DNA from: Vibrio sp. SCSIO 43136
GTDB taxonomy: Bacteria; Pseudomonadota; Gammaproteobacteria; Enterobacterales; Vibrionaceae
DNA: 64,000 nt
Assembly: GCF_023716565.1 (NCBI RefSeq)
Contig: NZ_CP071848.1
Coordinates: forward strand, 992,001-1,056,000
Reading direction: 5' to 3'
This document shows, one piece after another, positions 1-8,113 of this stretch. The notes beneath the pieces are model-generated. The model had not been told where the DNA came from. It saw nothing but the letters and a program-made list of their open reading frames with translations, and did not search any database. The position numbers were made by a program, and so were the translations under genes. How positions within the stretch are numbered: position 1 is the first letter of the stretch; each line of letters begins with the position of its first letter.

Positions 1-18
1 TAAATTTTTTGATGAAAA

Positions 19-43
19 AAGCGGCTCAAAAGATGAGCCGCTT
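19..43 (-). terminator. Rho-independent terminator of the cysteine desulfidase gene
   Basis: A perfect 10-bp stem (19-28 with 34-43, core GCGGCTCA) with a 5-nt loop lies 29 bp past the stop codon of the minus-strand gene. Read on the minus strand it is followed by a T run. Confidence 0.85.
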
Positions 44-71
44 AATAAAGAATATGATGTTTGGTTTGAGG

Positions 72-1370
72 CTATTTATTTACCATGATATCCAAGATCT
101 GCACATCAGTTTGGGTCATCGAACCGTTGGCTAATGAGGATAGATTGGCAATCGACTGGTCAACATCATTGGCTACGATGCCTTCATTGCCTGTCACTCG
201 AATACCATCAATCGCCATTAGGGATGCTTTGAGTGCGGCACCAGCAGAAGAGGAGACCTTCATAGCACATGCGGTTTTTGCACCATCACAGATAACGCCA
301 GCAACATCACCAATCATGCTGCAAATAGCGTCACTGACCTGTTCTAAACCACCATCGAGCAAGTAAGTAATACCCGCAGCTGAGCCCATGGCTGCCGTCG
401 TGGCTCCGCATAGTGCCGAGAGTTTGTTTTGATGGCTTTTAATGTAGATTGCTACCAAGTGCGAAAGCGCTAGCGCTCGGATAGTTTTCGCTTCACTACT
501 GTTGAGGAAGTCGGCAGTAACGACAACTGGCATGGTGGCAGCGATGCCTTGGTTACCTGAACCCGAGTTGCTCATAGCAGGTTTCATCGCTCCATCCATG
601 CGCGCATCAGAGGCGGCTGAGGTGCGCTTTAGGATCTCAGTCAGTAGCCCTCCTGAGAGCAGGCCGCGCTGTTCATTGCGAGCAAACGTTGCCCCGATCT
701 GCAGCCCGTAATCTTTGCTTAGACCCTCTTGGGATAGTGCTTGATTTAGCTCTTTAGCTTGTTGAATGAATTGAAGATCTTTAATAGGTGCGTTTGCAGC
801 GAAATCGAAAATGTCTTGTAAGTAGACTCCTTCAAACGGGTTGGTACTGGGAGGCAAGTCTTGCCCTTTTTGCGTTTGAGAAGAGAAGGTGGTCATTCCG
901 TTTTCTTCAATGGAAACAACGTCGGTATGACTGTCAGCTATAGTGACGGCCACGCTCTGGTCTTGGTATAACACGGTCACTTTCGCATAAAGTATGTGTG
1001 CGACATCTGCAACACCAACAGTCACTTGGTCGTTATCTAGCATTTGCTTAGCTATTTTCACATCGTGATCATTGATCTCTTTAAGCACTTCAAGCTTGGC
1101 TGAAGGCACACCGGCAATCGCACCAATCGCCGCAGCAACAGGTAAGCCGACCATACCTGTACCGGGGATCCCGACACCCATGCCGTTCTTCATCAGGTTA
1201 GGAGAGACACTAGCACAGATGGTGACTTGAGAAGCGTCATCTTTGATTCCGAGTTTCTCCACCGCAATGGCACTGGCCAACGCAACCGATACTGGCTCGG
1301 TACATCCAAGGGCAGGGACTACATCTTTGTTCATTACATCGATAAACGATTGCCACAAGTGCTTTCTCAT
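72..1370 (-). CDS. cyuA: L-cysteine desulfidase family protein (CyuA/YhaM, UPF0597)
   Basis: The 432-residue product matches the CdsB/YhaM (UPF0597) family, related to the alpha domain of iron-sulfur L-serine dehydratases. Known members break L-cysteine into pyruvate, ammonia and sulfide in the cytoplasm. The N-terminal GCTEP motif (Cys23) and the glycine-rich SNSGSGNQG segment, plus several conserved cysteines near the C terminus, fit a bound Fe-S cluster. Length is normal for the family. It is divergent from an Lrp/DecR-type regulator at 1596, the arrangement expected for cysteine-responsive control. Unlike enterobacterial yhaM/cyuA it has no transporter gene beside it inside this window; the region downstream is outside view. 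The family assignment is firm, the exact substrate is inferred. Confidence 0.88.
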   Translation of the reverse strand: MRKHLWQSFIDVMNKDVVPALGCTEPVSVALASAIAVEKLGIKDDASQVTICASVSPNLMKNGMGVGIPGTGMVGLPVAAAIGAIAGVPSAKLEVLKEINDHDVKIAKQMLDNDQVTVGVADVAHILYAKVTVLYQDQSVAVTIADSHTDVVSIEENGMTTFSSQTQKGQDLPPSTNPFEGVYLQDIFDFAANAPIKDLQFIQQAKELNQALSQEGLSKDYGLQIGATFARNEQRGLLSGGLLTEILKRTSAASDARMDGAMKPAMSNSGSGNQGIAATMPVVVTADFLNSSEAKTIRALALSHLVAIYIKSHQNKLSALCGATTAAMGSAAGITYLLDGGLEQVSDAICSMIGDVAGVICDGAKTACAMKVSSSAGAALKASLMAIDGIRVTGNEGIVANDVDQSIANLSSLANGSMTQTDVQILDIMVNK

Positions 1371-1483
1371 TGAGGATTCCTTCTATTTGACCATTAGCGT
1401 CATTATTCTTAATCGTTATGTAGTAATTTAAAGTATTGCTTGTGGAAATTTGTTGCTAATTTTGCTTCTATATCGCTACAGGA

Positions 1484-1498
1484 TAGAAAAATTTTCTA
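1484..1498. promoter_or_regulatory. Lrp-like palindromic operator between cyuA and its regulator
   Basis: TAGAAAAATTTTCTA is a perfect 15-bp palindrome and agrees at 14 of 15 positions with the general Lrp consensus YAGHAWATTWTDCTR. It lies 113 bp upstream of cyuA and 97 bp upstream of the Lrp-family gene, so it could serve both promoters. Binding is inferred. Confidence 0.6.
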
Positions 1499-1595
1499 CA
1501 TGTATTCCTTTGTAGGGTTGGTGAGTCTCCAAGGTTCGGCGTGAGAAGGAATAATTTCTTTCTTTTGGTTTTTCGTCAAATCTTTTGAGGTGATT

Positions 1596-2063
1596 GTGGA
1601 TAAAGTAAAACTAGATAGTGTTGATAGAATGTTGCTATCAATCTTGCAAAAAGATGCGACAACCTCGCTTAATGACCTAGCAGAGTCGGTCAACCTCACC
1701 ACCACACCTTGCTGGAAGCGGATCAAACGACTGGAAGAAGAAGGGGTGATTGCAAGTAAAGTTGCGATATTAAACCCTGAAAAGCTAGGCCTTAGTTTTA
1801 CTGCATTTGTTCAGGTGAAGACCAGTGATCACTCCCATGATTGGTATCAAGCTTTTGTTGATGCCGTCGTTGATATGCCAGAAGTGATGGATTTCTATCG
1901 AATGGCCGGGGAGTATGACTATATGATGCGGGTCCAAGTGGAAGATATGCGTGCGTTTGACACCTTTTACAAAACCTTGGTCAATAGTGTCGAAGGTTTG
2001 ACTAACGTGACGTCGACATTTGCCATGGAACCGCTCAAATCATCGACGGTACTTCCGGTTTAA
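1596..2063 (+). CDS. decR: Lrp/AsnC-family transcriptional regulator (DecR/CyuR-like)
   Basis: A 155-residue Lrp/AsnC protein: N-terminal helix-turn-helix (about residues 5-60, [12 protein letters not shown] ... [17 protein letters not shown]) and a C-terminal RAM/AsnC ligand-binding domain. I place the start at GTG 1596, with GAGG at 1587-1590 five bases upstream; the longer reading from GTG 1590 would overlap that ribosome site. Divergence from the cysteine desulfidase gene and the TTPCWKR helix suggest the DecR/CyuR type that activates cysteine detoxification, but the specific name is inferred from context. A terminator follows at 2082. Confidence 0.8.
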   Translation: MDKVKLDSVDRMLLSILQKDATTSLNDLAESVNLTTTPCWKRIKRLEEEGVIASKVAILNPEKLGLSFTAFVQVKTSDHSHDWYQAFVDAVVDMPEVMDFYRMAGEYDYMMRVQVEDMRAFDTFYKTLVNSVEGLTNVTSTFAMEPLKSSTVLPV

Positions 2064-2081
2064 CCGGGGCGATGGATAAAA

Positions 2082-2102
2082 AAGGCGACAGAGAGTCGCC
2101 TT
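2082..2102. terminator. Terminator between decR-like gene and tesB
   Basis: Stem AAGGCGAC/GTCGCCTT (2082-2089 with 2095-2102) with a 5-nt loop, flanked by an A run on the left and TT on the right, between two convergent genes; it can serve both strands. Confidence 0.75.
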
Positions 2103-2129
2103 AATTGATTGCTGAGTTATCGTCGAAGG

Positions 2130-2999
2130 TTACAGTGTCTTATTGGTAAAGCGCATTACCCCTTCTTGAACGGCGCTTGCCACCAACTCACCTTTTTGGT
2201 TAAAAATCTCACCTCGAACCAGTCCGCGAGAGTTGCTTGCTGTCGGGCTTTCGATTGCGTATAGCAACCATTCATCGGTTTTGATTGGGCGATGGAACCA
2301 CATAGAGTGGTCGATAGTCGCCACTTGGAACTTAGGTGTCATCAAGGTCACTTTGTGTGGATGAAGGGCTGTAGTTAAAAAGCCCCAGTCGGATGCATAT
2401 GCCAGCAAATACTGGTGGATAAGCTGATTATCAGGCACGTCACCATTGGCTTTGATCCATAGATACTGTTTCGGATCTGTGCGGTGTGGTTGTAGCGGGT
2501 TGACAACCACGGCAGGGCGCACCTCAATAGGCTTCTCTGCGCAGAAGATTTTTTGCAGCGTTTCTGGCAAGTATTCAGCGATGTGCTCTGCAAGTTCAGA
2601 CTCTGATAGTAACTCTTCAGGCGCCGCCACTTGTGGCATCGCATTCTGGTGCTCAAAGCCCGGCTGATCACTGTGATAAGACGCCGTGAGATAGAAAATC
2701 GGACGGCCATTTTGAATAGCTTTGACTCGGCGGGTTGAGAAGCTTCGTCCATCACGTAGGTTCTCTACGTCATAAATGATTGGCTTCTCAGGATCGCCCG
2801 GGTATAGAAAATAGCTGTGGAATGAATGCACGGTACGATCACTATCTACTGTATAGCGGGCAGCGGAGAGTGCTTGGCCAATCACTTGACCACCGTAAAC
2901 TTGAGGCAGACCTAGGTTTTCACTTTGACCGCGAAACAGACCTTGTTCTAATTGTTCTAACTGCAAAAGATCCAGCAGTTCATTTAATGGTTTACTCAT
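2130..2999 (-). CDS. tesB: Acyl-CoA thioesterase II
   Basis: The 289-residue product is a double-hotdog thioesterase that hydrolyses acyl-CoA to free fatty acid and CoA in the cytoplasm. Seen are the N-terminal hotdog with [11 protein letters not shown] and the C-terminal hotdog with [21 protein letters not shown] and [10 protein letters not shown], which carry the Asp, Thr and Gln of the known active site. Length equals that of E. coli TesB. A GGAGG ribosome site precedes the ATG. It is followed, as in E. coli, by ybaY, atl and ffs, an old gammaproteobacterial gene order, here transcribed away from ybaY. Confidence 0.95.
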   Translation of the reverse strand: MSKPLNELLDLLQLEQLEQGLFRGQSENLGLPQVYGGQVIGQALSAARYTVDSDRTVHSFHSYFLYPGDPEKPIIYDVENLRDGRSFSTRRVKAIQNGRPIFYLTASYHSDQPGFEHQNAMPQVAAPEELLSESELAEHIAEYLPETLQKIFCAEKPIEVRPAVVVNPLQPHRTDPKQYLWIKANGDVPDNQLIHQYLLAYASDWGFLTTALHPHKVTLMTPKFQVATIDHSMWFHRPIKTDEWLLYAIESPTASNSRGLVRGEIFNQKGELVASAVQEGVMRFTNKTL

Positions 3000-3100
3000 C
3001 GTACCTCCGTAAAAGTTATGTCAAATAAATACCTTGGATACGGACAAAACTCAAGCCGAGGATATACTCAAGCGAGGAATTATCGATTTGGGAGTAAGAT

Positions 3101-3544
3101 ATGTTGAACAAATCACTGACTGCATTTTTGCTGATTATGGTTTCTTTATTGGCGGGGTGCCAGTATTCAGACTCAAGTGATCACAATCAAGAAGAGTTGG
3201 CGGTGGCAACGATTGTGGGCACAGTTTCTTATCGTGAGCGTATAGCACTGCCAGAGAACGCCAAAGTTACCGTAACGCTGCAAGATATCTCGCTGGCGGA
3301 CGCACCATCGGTGGAAATTGCCCGAACTGAATTTGACTCATTTGGATTCCAATCACCGTTTGCCTACCAGTTAGACTATGACCCAAGTAAGATCATCGAA
3401 AATCATCGTTATTCTGTGAGTGCTCGAATCACAGTCGATGGACAACTGAAATTTATCACTGATACCGTCTATTCAGTGATCACTGATGGAAATGAAACCG
3501 ATGAAGTGGACTTGAAGCTGATCGCTATCGGGAATCCGCAATAA
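3101..3544 (+). CDS. ybaY: YbaY-family lipoprotein
   Basis: The 147-residue product begins with a lipoprotein signal peptide whose lipobox is SLLAGC (Cys20), so it should be anchored in a membrane facing the periplasm. The rest is one YbaY/HslJ-like beta domain (GTVSYRERIALPENAKVTVTLQDIS ...) seen in type III secretion pilotin-like lipoproteins. Function is not established. It keeps its E. coli position between tesB and atl, although its orientation toward tesB is divergent here. GGGAG precedes the ATG by seven bases. Confidence 0.85.
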   Translation: MLNKSLTAFLLIMVSLLAGCQYSDSSDHNQEELAVATIVGTVSYRERIALPENAKVTVTLQDISLADAPSVEIARTEFDSFGFQSPFAYQLDYDPSKIIENHRYSVSARITVDGQLKFITDTVYSVITDGNETDEVDLKLIAIGNPQ

Positions 3545-3568
3545 ACGTTTTGAATTGAGTTGGCAGTC

Positions 3569-3871
3569 TTAGGGCTGCCAACGATATTGTCTAAGCTTAA
3601 TTTTCCCTGCCATTGAGACCTCCACACCATCTTCTATTAAGTATTGTCTTTGCCTTATCAGATCTTCGTCTTTGAGTGAGATCTCCCCTTTAGCATTGAC
3701 GACTCTAAACCAAGGTAATTGACTGCCAGCAGGCAATCGACCTAACGCTTTCCCAACGTGACGTGCATAACCGGGATAACCTGCCATTTTTGCGATCTCG
3801 CCATAGGTTGAAACTTTTCCTTGTGGAATTTGGTGAATCACTGCAAAGATTTGGCGCAAAAACTCGTCCAT
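3569..3871 (-). CDS. atl: Alkyltransferase-like DNA-binding protein (Atl/YbaZ)
   Basis: The 100-residue product has only the C-terminal DNA-binding domain of O6-alkylguanine-DNA alkyltransferases. The usual PCHRV alkyl-acceptor motif reads PWFRV at residues 53-57, so the acceptor cysteine is Trp54. This is the hallmark of ATL proteins, which bind O6-alkylguanine and flag it for nucleotide excision repair rather than repairing it. The HTH region (VSTYGEIAKMAGYPGYARHVGKAL, read in parts) and length fit. It converges on ybaY with 24 bp between stops. Confidence 0.92.
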   Translation of the reverse strand: MDEFLRQIFAVIHQIPQGKVSTYGEIAKMAGYPGYARHVGKALGRLPAGSQLPWFRVVNAKGEISLKDEDLIRQRQYLIEDGVEVSMAGKIKLRQYRWQP

Positions 3872-3954
3872 ACTGAAATTGTCCTAGTGATTGATTTCTT
3901 AATAGTATATCGCACTAGAGGCGACCTCATAATGGATTAACACGAGGAGGCGCG

Positions 3955-4698
3955 ATGGTATTGTCTGTAATCCAATTTGCCGTGACTACAATTCTTGCAG
4001 TGGTGTGTGCACACTCTTTAAGCATCAGTGGGGGAGACATCCCAGTGATCGCGCTGATGGTGCCTGCATTGTGGATATTACCGCAAGGGGGCGCATCCGG
4101 GTTGTTATTGCTCGCCTCTGTGGCTATCTATGGGTTTACCTTACCCCATCAGCCTATTGCGATGTCTTTGAGTATCTTGATCTTACTGCCACTATTGATG
4201 GTCACCTTCTCACGACGCTCTAGTGTTTATGTGTTGATTTCGAGCGCAGCCATTATATTCGTGATGCAGTTAGGCATTATGGTGACTCAGGCAGAAGCCA
4301 AAATCCCGGGAAGCTGGGAAGTCACACTGATTCAAACCCTTTCCATGATGGGCATCTGGTACGCCATGAGCCATTGGCGCTCATCTTCACAGCATAGCTG
4401 GTGGAGCCTAGCGTTTGTTTTGGCCCTTTGGATCGGAGGCTGGACACATGCGGCAGTGATCGCTCTGTGTTTGGTAGGCATCATCGCATCCGCCGAGACC
4501 TTACCAAAGCTAAGTAAGCAGATGAAGTGGAGCACACTACTCACTTGGACATTGCCAACCGTCGCATTCGCCGCTGTGGTCGCTGCAGGTAATATTGAGG
4601 TACCAAACCCAGTATTTGTAGTGTGGATTTTCCTCCTTGGCACTGCATGGGCAACCGACTACATCCTAAGAGCATGTGACGAAGAGCAAACGCATTAA
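3955..4698 (+). CDS. Integral membrane protein of unknown function
   Basis: A 247-residue protein made almost entirely of hydrophobic segments; I count about seven or eight membrane spans, with short charged links such as SRRSS (about residue 84) and KLSKQMKW (about residue 180). I do not recognise a family. A strong AGGAGG lies six bases before the ATG, so the gene is real. It sits between atl and the 4.5S RNA gene, where E. coli has no gene, so it is an addition to an otherwise conserved block. No catalytic or binding motif can be named. Confidence 0.75.
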   Translation: MVLSVIQFAVTTILAVVCAHSLSISGGDIPVIALMVPALWILPQGGASGLLLLASVAIYGFTLPHQPIAMSLSILILLPLLMVTFSRRSSVYVLISSAAIIFVMQLGIMVTQAEAKIPGSWEVTLIQTLSMMGIWYAMSHWRSSSQHSWWSLAFVLALWIGGWTHAAVIALCLVGIIASAETLPKLSKQMKWSTLLTWTLPTVAFAAVVAAGNIEVPNPVFVVWIFLLGTAWATDYILRACDEEQTH

Positions 4699-4771
4699 TC
4701 TTCAAATTGGCGCTATCGGCATCACGCTGCGCAATAGTTAGGCACTTGAATTAAAAAGCACTTAGTTTGCC

Positions 4772-4800
4772 TTGCAATAGCCAAGCCGATAGCACATAAT
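4772..4800 (+). promoter_or_regulatory. Probable promoter of ffs
   Basis: TTGCAA (4772-4777) and CATAAT (4795-4800) are separated by 17 bp. Transcription would begin near 4807, leaving a short 5' leader before the mature 4.5S RNA, as known for E. coli ffs. Confidence 0.5.
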
Positions 4801-4843
4801 CCTCATCACTCTTTGGCAACAAGCCATAAGAAAACGAATCTAT

Positions 4844-4949
4844 GGGGGCCTGGTCCTCTCGCAACAATAGCTCGTGAACTCGGTCAGGCCCGGAAGGGAG
4901 CAGCCGCAGCGAGTGACTTGTGTGCCGGGATGTGGCTGGGTTCCCACCC
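4844..4949 (+). ncRNA. ffs: 4.5S signal recognition particle RNA
   Basis: The stretch contains the invariant SRP RNA core: the GGTCAGGCCCGGAAGGGAGC tetraloop region (about 4882-4901) and the opposite strand GTGTGCCGGGATGTGGCTGG (about 4920-4939), closed by the terminal GGGGG/CCCACCC-type helix. This is the Ffh-binding hairpin that targets membrane proteins to FtsY. Ends are set by alignment from memory with the 114-nt E. coli RNA, so they may be off by a few bases. The tesB-ybaY-atl context supports it, and a terminator follows at once. Confidence 0.95.
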
Positions 4950-4953
4950 TTTA

Positions 4954-4980
4954 AAAAAGCCGCTCAATGAGCGGCTTTTT
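4954..4980 (+). terminator. Terminator of ffs
   Basis: A 13-bp perfect stem (4954-4966 with 4968-4980, core AGCCGCTCA) ends in a T run directly after the 4.5S RNA. Confidence 0.85.
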
Positions 4981-5200
4981 GCTATCTGGCGTTTTGTCTT
5001 TTTTCTTTTTAAGTCAGTCTAAATCAATTTAATCGGTCACACAGTAGTGCCTAACTATGCCACTACACAGGATGACTAATTAGTCCTTGGTCCGAGTTTC
5101 ATTCATTTTTCAGTTATAACCCAAGTCTAGAATTTGACTTATTTTACGTAATCTGGAAACCTCATTAGGCTTATGTTTAGCCTAAAGGCAATGTGATTGT

Positions 5201-6037
5201 ATGGAGAACAACGTAAGAAATATCAGTCAAGAATATTGGAGTAGTAAATCTATACCTTATTTGACCATCCGGACTACTCGAGATAGTGCACAGGGTTATA
5301 AAGCCCACTACCATTCTGAGCTATCTGTTGGAATTATGCTCTCAGGTCAAACATGTTTGTCTTTATGTAAGGAAGATGTGCTCTTAAAAGAAGGTGACGT
5401 GATTCTTATTGAGCCGAATATGGTTCATGCTTGTAATCCTGTTGGCGGCATGCCTAGAAGCTATCGCATGCTCTATATCGATCATCAATGGTGCTGTGAG
5501 GCATTATCGAAGCTGTTTGGTTACCAGGTAAAAGCCTTCAGAGTGGATCATACTTTGTTTACCAATAAAGTTAGTAGAGTAGATACTGGCAACTTAATAT
5601 CCATGTTAATTGAGTGCGACTTACCACATATCGCAATAAAAGTAGAAAGTTTAATTCTCGATATTCTAAGTCGATGTTGTTCGCCCTGCATGGATGACAG
5701 TGATGAAGGCCTAGCATACCAAACCAGAGAACTACTCCTAAATGATGTGGAAAATGTTCCGCAGCTTGAATGCATTGCCAAGTACCTTGGATATACTCAA
5801 GAAACACTAATTAGAAAATTCAAAAAGCAATTCGGTATTACACCAAAGTCATTTCTTAACAACTATAGAGTCGAGATGGCAAAGGCACTTTTGAAAGAAG
5901 GTATGGACATTACTGATGTTGCTAATGAGTTAGGCTTTTATGACCAAAGTCAGTTGCATCGAACTTTTGTGAGCTATACGGCTTCCACGCCTAGACAATA
6001 TCAGCGAATGAAGTCAATTTTCGACAATAATGAATAA
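5201..6037 (+). CDS. AraC-family transcriptional regulator
   Basis: A 278-residue AraC-type activator: N-terminal cupin-like sensor domain (about residues 15-140, with HYHSELSVGIMLSGQ and the proline-bounded EPNMVHACNP strand) and two C-terminal helix-turn-helix motifs (about residues 175-275, ending DITDVANELGFYDQSQLHRTF and TPRQYQ). It is 46 bp upstream of a LysE-type exporter gene in the same direction, so it probably controls that exporter in response to the exported amino acid or related compound. The N-terminal type resembles regulators paired with LysE/RhtB exporters. No operator could be assigned. Confidence 0.85.
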   Translation: MENNVRNISQEYWSSKSIPYLTIRTTRDSAQGYKAHYHSELSVGIMLSGQTCLSLCKEDVLLKEGDVILIEPNMVHACNPVGGMPRSYRMLYIDHQWCCEALSKLFGYQVKAFRVDHTLFTNKVSRVDTGNLISMLIECDLPHIAIKVESLILDILSRCCSPCMDDSDEGLAYQTRELLLNDVENVPQLECIAKYLGYTQETLIRKFKKQFGITPKSFLNNYRVEMAKALLKEGMDITDVANELGFYDQSQLHRTFVSYTASTPRQYQRMKSIFDNNE

Positions 6038-6083
6038 ACTGGTTACAGCATAGTAATAGGGTATTTCAAATGGATAACCTAAT

Positions 6084-6722
6084 ATGTCGTACTCTACTTT
6101 TTTCCCAGTTGCATTTCCGGCTTTAGCTATAGCTCATTTTCTTGCTTTAATAACTCCCGGCCAAGATTTTTTCTTAATTGTTGCTCACTCAATACGTTAT
6201 AGACTAAAAGGAAGCCGCTTCATCTGTTTAGGCGTGGCTTTGGGAAATGCGCTTTATATAGGAATTTCAATCTTTGGTTTGATGGCTATTCGTAATAATC
6301 AGGTCATCTATCTAGTTGTTGAAGTAGTTGGCGGGGTATGGCTATTGTGGTTAGGGTCCATGCTACTAAGAAGCAAGAAACAAGGGACCGATGTAGGTTT
6401 CGAGCAAATACCAGTACCAACGGCGCTGAAACAGTTAGTACTTGGCTTTAACTCTGCGATCTTGAATCCTAAGAATGCGCTTTTCTATATGAGTTTAATG
6501 ACAGTGATGTTAGGCAATGAAGTCACATTGACGCAGCAAGTGTCATGCGGGCTGTGGATGTTTTGCGCAGTTCTATTGTGGGACTTATTTGTTGCTACCG
6601 TTATTGGACAAACACAAGTGCAAACTCTCTTGTCAAACTATATTCATGTGGTTGAAAGGTTAGCGGGGCTGGCTATTGTTTTCGTTGGGTTATCACTGTT
6701 TATTGGTTACTTGGAGATCTGA
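6084..6722 (+). CDS. LysE/RhtB-family amino acid exporter
   Basis: The 212-residue inner membrane protein has the LysE/RhtB pattern: six hydrophobic spans, the N-terminal ALITPGQDFFLIVAHS motif (about residues 21-36) with the conserved PG, and NPKNALFYMSL in the middle. Members export amino acids or homoserine lactone-like compounds by proton exchange. Substrate cannot be told. It follows an AraC regulator by 46 bp and is probably regulated by it or co-transcribed. A terminator follows at 6792. Confidence 0.88.
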   Translation: MSYSTFFPVAFPALAIAHFLALITPGQDFFLIVAHSIRYRLKGSRFICLGVALGNALYIGISIFGLMAIRNNQVIYLVVEVVGGVWLLWLGSMLLRSKKQGTDVGFEQIPVPTALKQLVLGFNSAILNPKNALFYMSLMTVMLGNEVTLTQQVSCGLWMFCAVLLWDLFVATVIGQTQVQTLLSNYIHVVERLAGLAIVFVGLSLFIGYLEI

Positions 6723-6791
6723 GCCCTAGGTATTTCCTGATAGGTATCAACCTCTCTATATAGGTTTTCATGATTACCTCTGAGGGTGAAA

Positions 6792-6820
6792 AAAGGGCTC
6801 TAGTTTCACTAGAGCCCTTT
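6792..6820. terminator. Bidirectional terminator between convergent genes
   Basis: A 13-bp perfect stem (6792-6804 with 6808-6820, AAAGGGCTCTAGT arm) with a 3-nt loop and A/T-rich flanks sits between the exporter and the convergent 419-residue ORF. Confidence 0.85.
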
Positions 6821-6835
6821 ACGCATGATGAAGAG

Positions 6836-8113
6836 TTAGTTTTGTCTGCGTAACCTGATTCCCCCAAATACCAGTAACAGTAGCCCAAGTAGCCCTGTGC
6901 TCCCTGCACTAGCAGAGTCATCCGTTGGAGTAACTGGCGTCGGAGTCGGATCATCCTGAGTATCTTCTTTACATTCCGCTTTGCAGCCTTGTTCTATTTC
7001 AATCTTCTCTACAAGAGACAAGGCGTCGCAATAACTACCATCATCCAAAGTACAGGCTTTATCATTTGGTGCAATACAACTATCCCAGGTACTCATATCA
7101 GCACAGTTGGATAGCATAGCGTCAAACTTGTTTCTGGTGAGCTGGCAAAGCGCTTGGCGTTCAGCTGATGCATCCGAAGAACAGCGAGATCCATGGTATC
7201 TATCCATAAACTCTTGCCACTCTGATACCCGCGCTTTGGCAGGCCTGACATCAGGAAAGAGATCATAATAAGCCCAATTGATCATCAACTCTAGCGATCC
7301 ACTATAACCATCCGAATCGATAAATAGTACTGTATTTTTTTCTTCGCCATTCACATCGAAGTCATATAGGCGCTCGCTAAAGTTCTCCATGGTCCAAGGA
7401 GAGTCATAGTCTTGGTTGGCGTAGAGGTAGACGTTTAGGCTAAATTCGTATTGAGAATGGTCTGCCAGAAAGGCTTGCAGAACCTGTCCACCTTCAGTAA
7501 GAGCTGTTGAAAATTTCAGTGCTGTCGACTCTCGTTCTTCTCTTGTTTTATGATCTGACTCTGCCGTTGCAATCGCAACTAGACGACGGCCAAGAACATA
7601 CTTTCTCAGTCGCTCATCACCGCATAAGCTTCGGAACTGTTGAAGCTCTCGGTCAACCAATAGTTTTTCTGAGGGGGCATCGAGCTCGCTAGGGACTTCA
7701 GGTCCTGACTGATCCATCATAAAGGCTCTGCCAGGAACTACTAATGACATCACCGTAGCTGCCGGGTGGCTAGCTGCAATATAGTCATCAACTATCTGTT
7801 GTCTGAAGTTAATGTGATGATATCTGTCTTCAACAAAATTAATCGAGCGTCCTATGTCTATGGCTGACAGCAAGTCGTTAGTGCTGTGAATGGTTTTTCG
7901 AATTGCCCTTTTTGGAGCAGTAGGAACCTCTGCCGCACCCCATACCTTGGTTGTCAAACATGACTGGTCAAGTATTTCACTAGTCACTGCGTTCACAGGC
8001 TTTCCCAGCAAATGATAGAAGTCTGTCACGCTAGAGGCTGCAAGACTGGTAACAGGTAGTGCCGCCAGACACAGACCCACCAAGCCCCCTAACAATTTAC
8101 CTTTTGATTTTAT
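6836..8113 (-). CDS. Secreted protein with GlyGly-CTERM-like tail; apparent ATA start
   Basis: I do not recognise the main domain of this roughly 425-residue protein. The N terminus is a clear signal peptide (LLGGLVGLCLAALPVTSLAA). The mature part has a cysteine-rich C-terminal third, then an Asp/Pro/Thr linker and a tail of glycines, a hydrophobic stretch and IRLRR, as in GlyGly-CTERM proteins cut by rhombosortase and delivered to the surface by type II secretion. The first standard start is TTG at 8095, with no ribosome site and no positive n-region. Six codons upstream, an ATA at 8113-8111 lies seven bases after AAGGA and would add the basic stretch KSKGK, giving an ideal signal peptide. 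Either ATA is used, or an ATG was lost by one base change. Confidence 0.65.
   Translation of the reverse strand: MKSKGKLLGGLVGLCLAALPVTSLAASSVTDFYHLLGKPVNAVTSEILDQSCLTTKVWGAAEVPTAPKRAIRKTIHSTNDLLSAIDIGRSINFVEDRYHHINFRQQIVDDYIAASHPAATVMSLVVPGRAFMMDQSGPEVPSELDAPSEKLLVDRELQQFRSLCGDERLRKYVLGRRLVAIATAESDHKTREERESTALKFSTALTEGGQVLQAFLADHSQYEFSLNVYLYANQDYDSPWTMENFSERLYDFDVNGEEKNTVLFIDSDGYSGSLELMINWAYYDLFPDVRPAKARVSEWQEFMDRYHGSRCSSDASAERQALCQLTRNKFDAMLSNCADMSTWDSCIAPNDKACTLDDGSYCDALSLVEKIEIEQGCKAECKEDTQDDPTPTPVTPTDDSASAGSTGLLGLLLLVFGGIRLRRQN

Noticed and set aside
3560..3581. Hairpin TTGGCAG/CTGCCAA at the ybaY-atl junction
   Set aside because: Short stem, no T run, and half of it lies inside the atl coding sequence; not called a terminator.
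4813..5022. 69-codon ORF over the SRP RNA region
   Set aside because: It is the 4.5S RNA gene and its terminator read as protein.
5074..5085. 12-bp palindrome GACTAATTAGTC upstream of the AraC gene
   Set aside because: A/T-rich short palindromes occur by chance; AraC proteins usually bind direct repeats, so I do not call it an operator.
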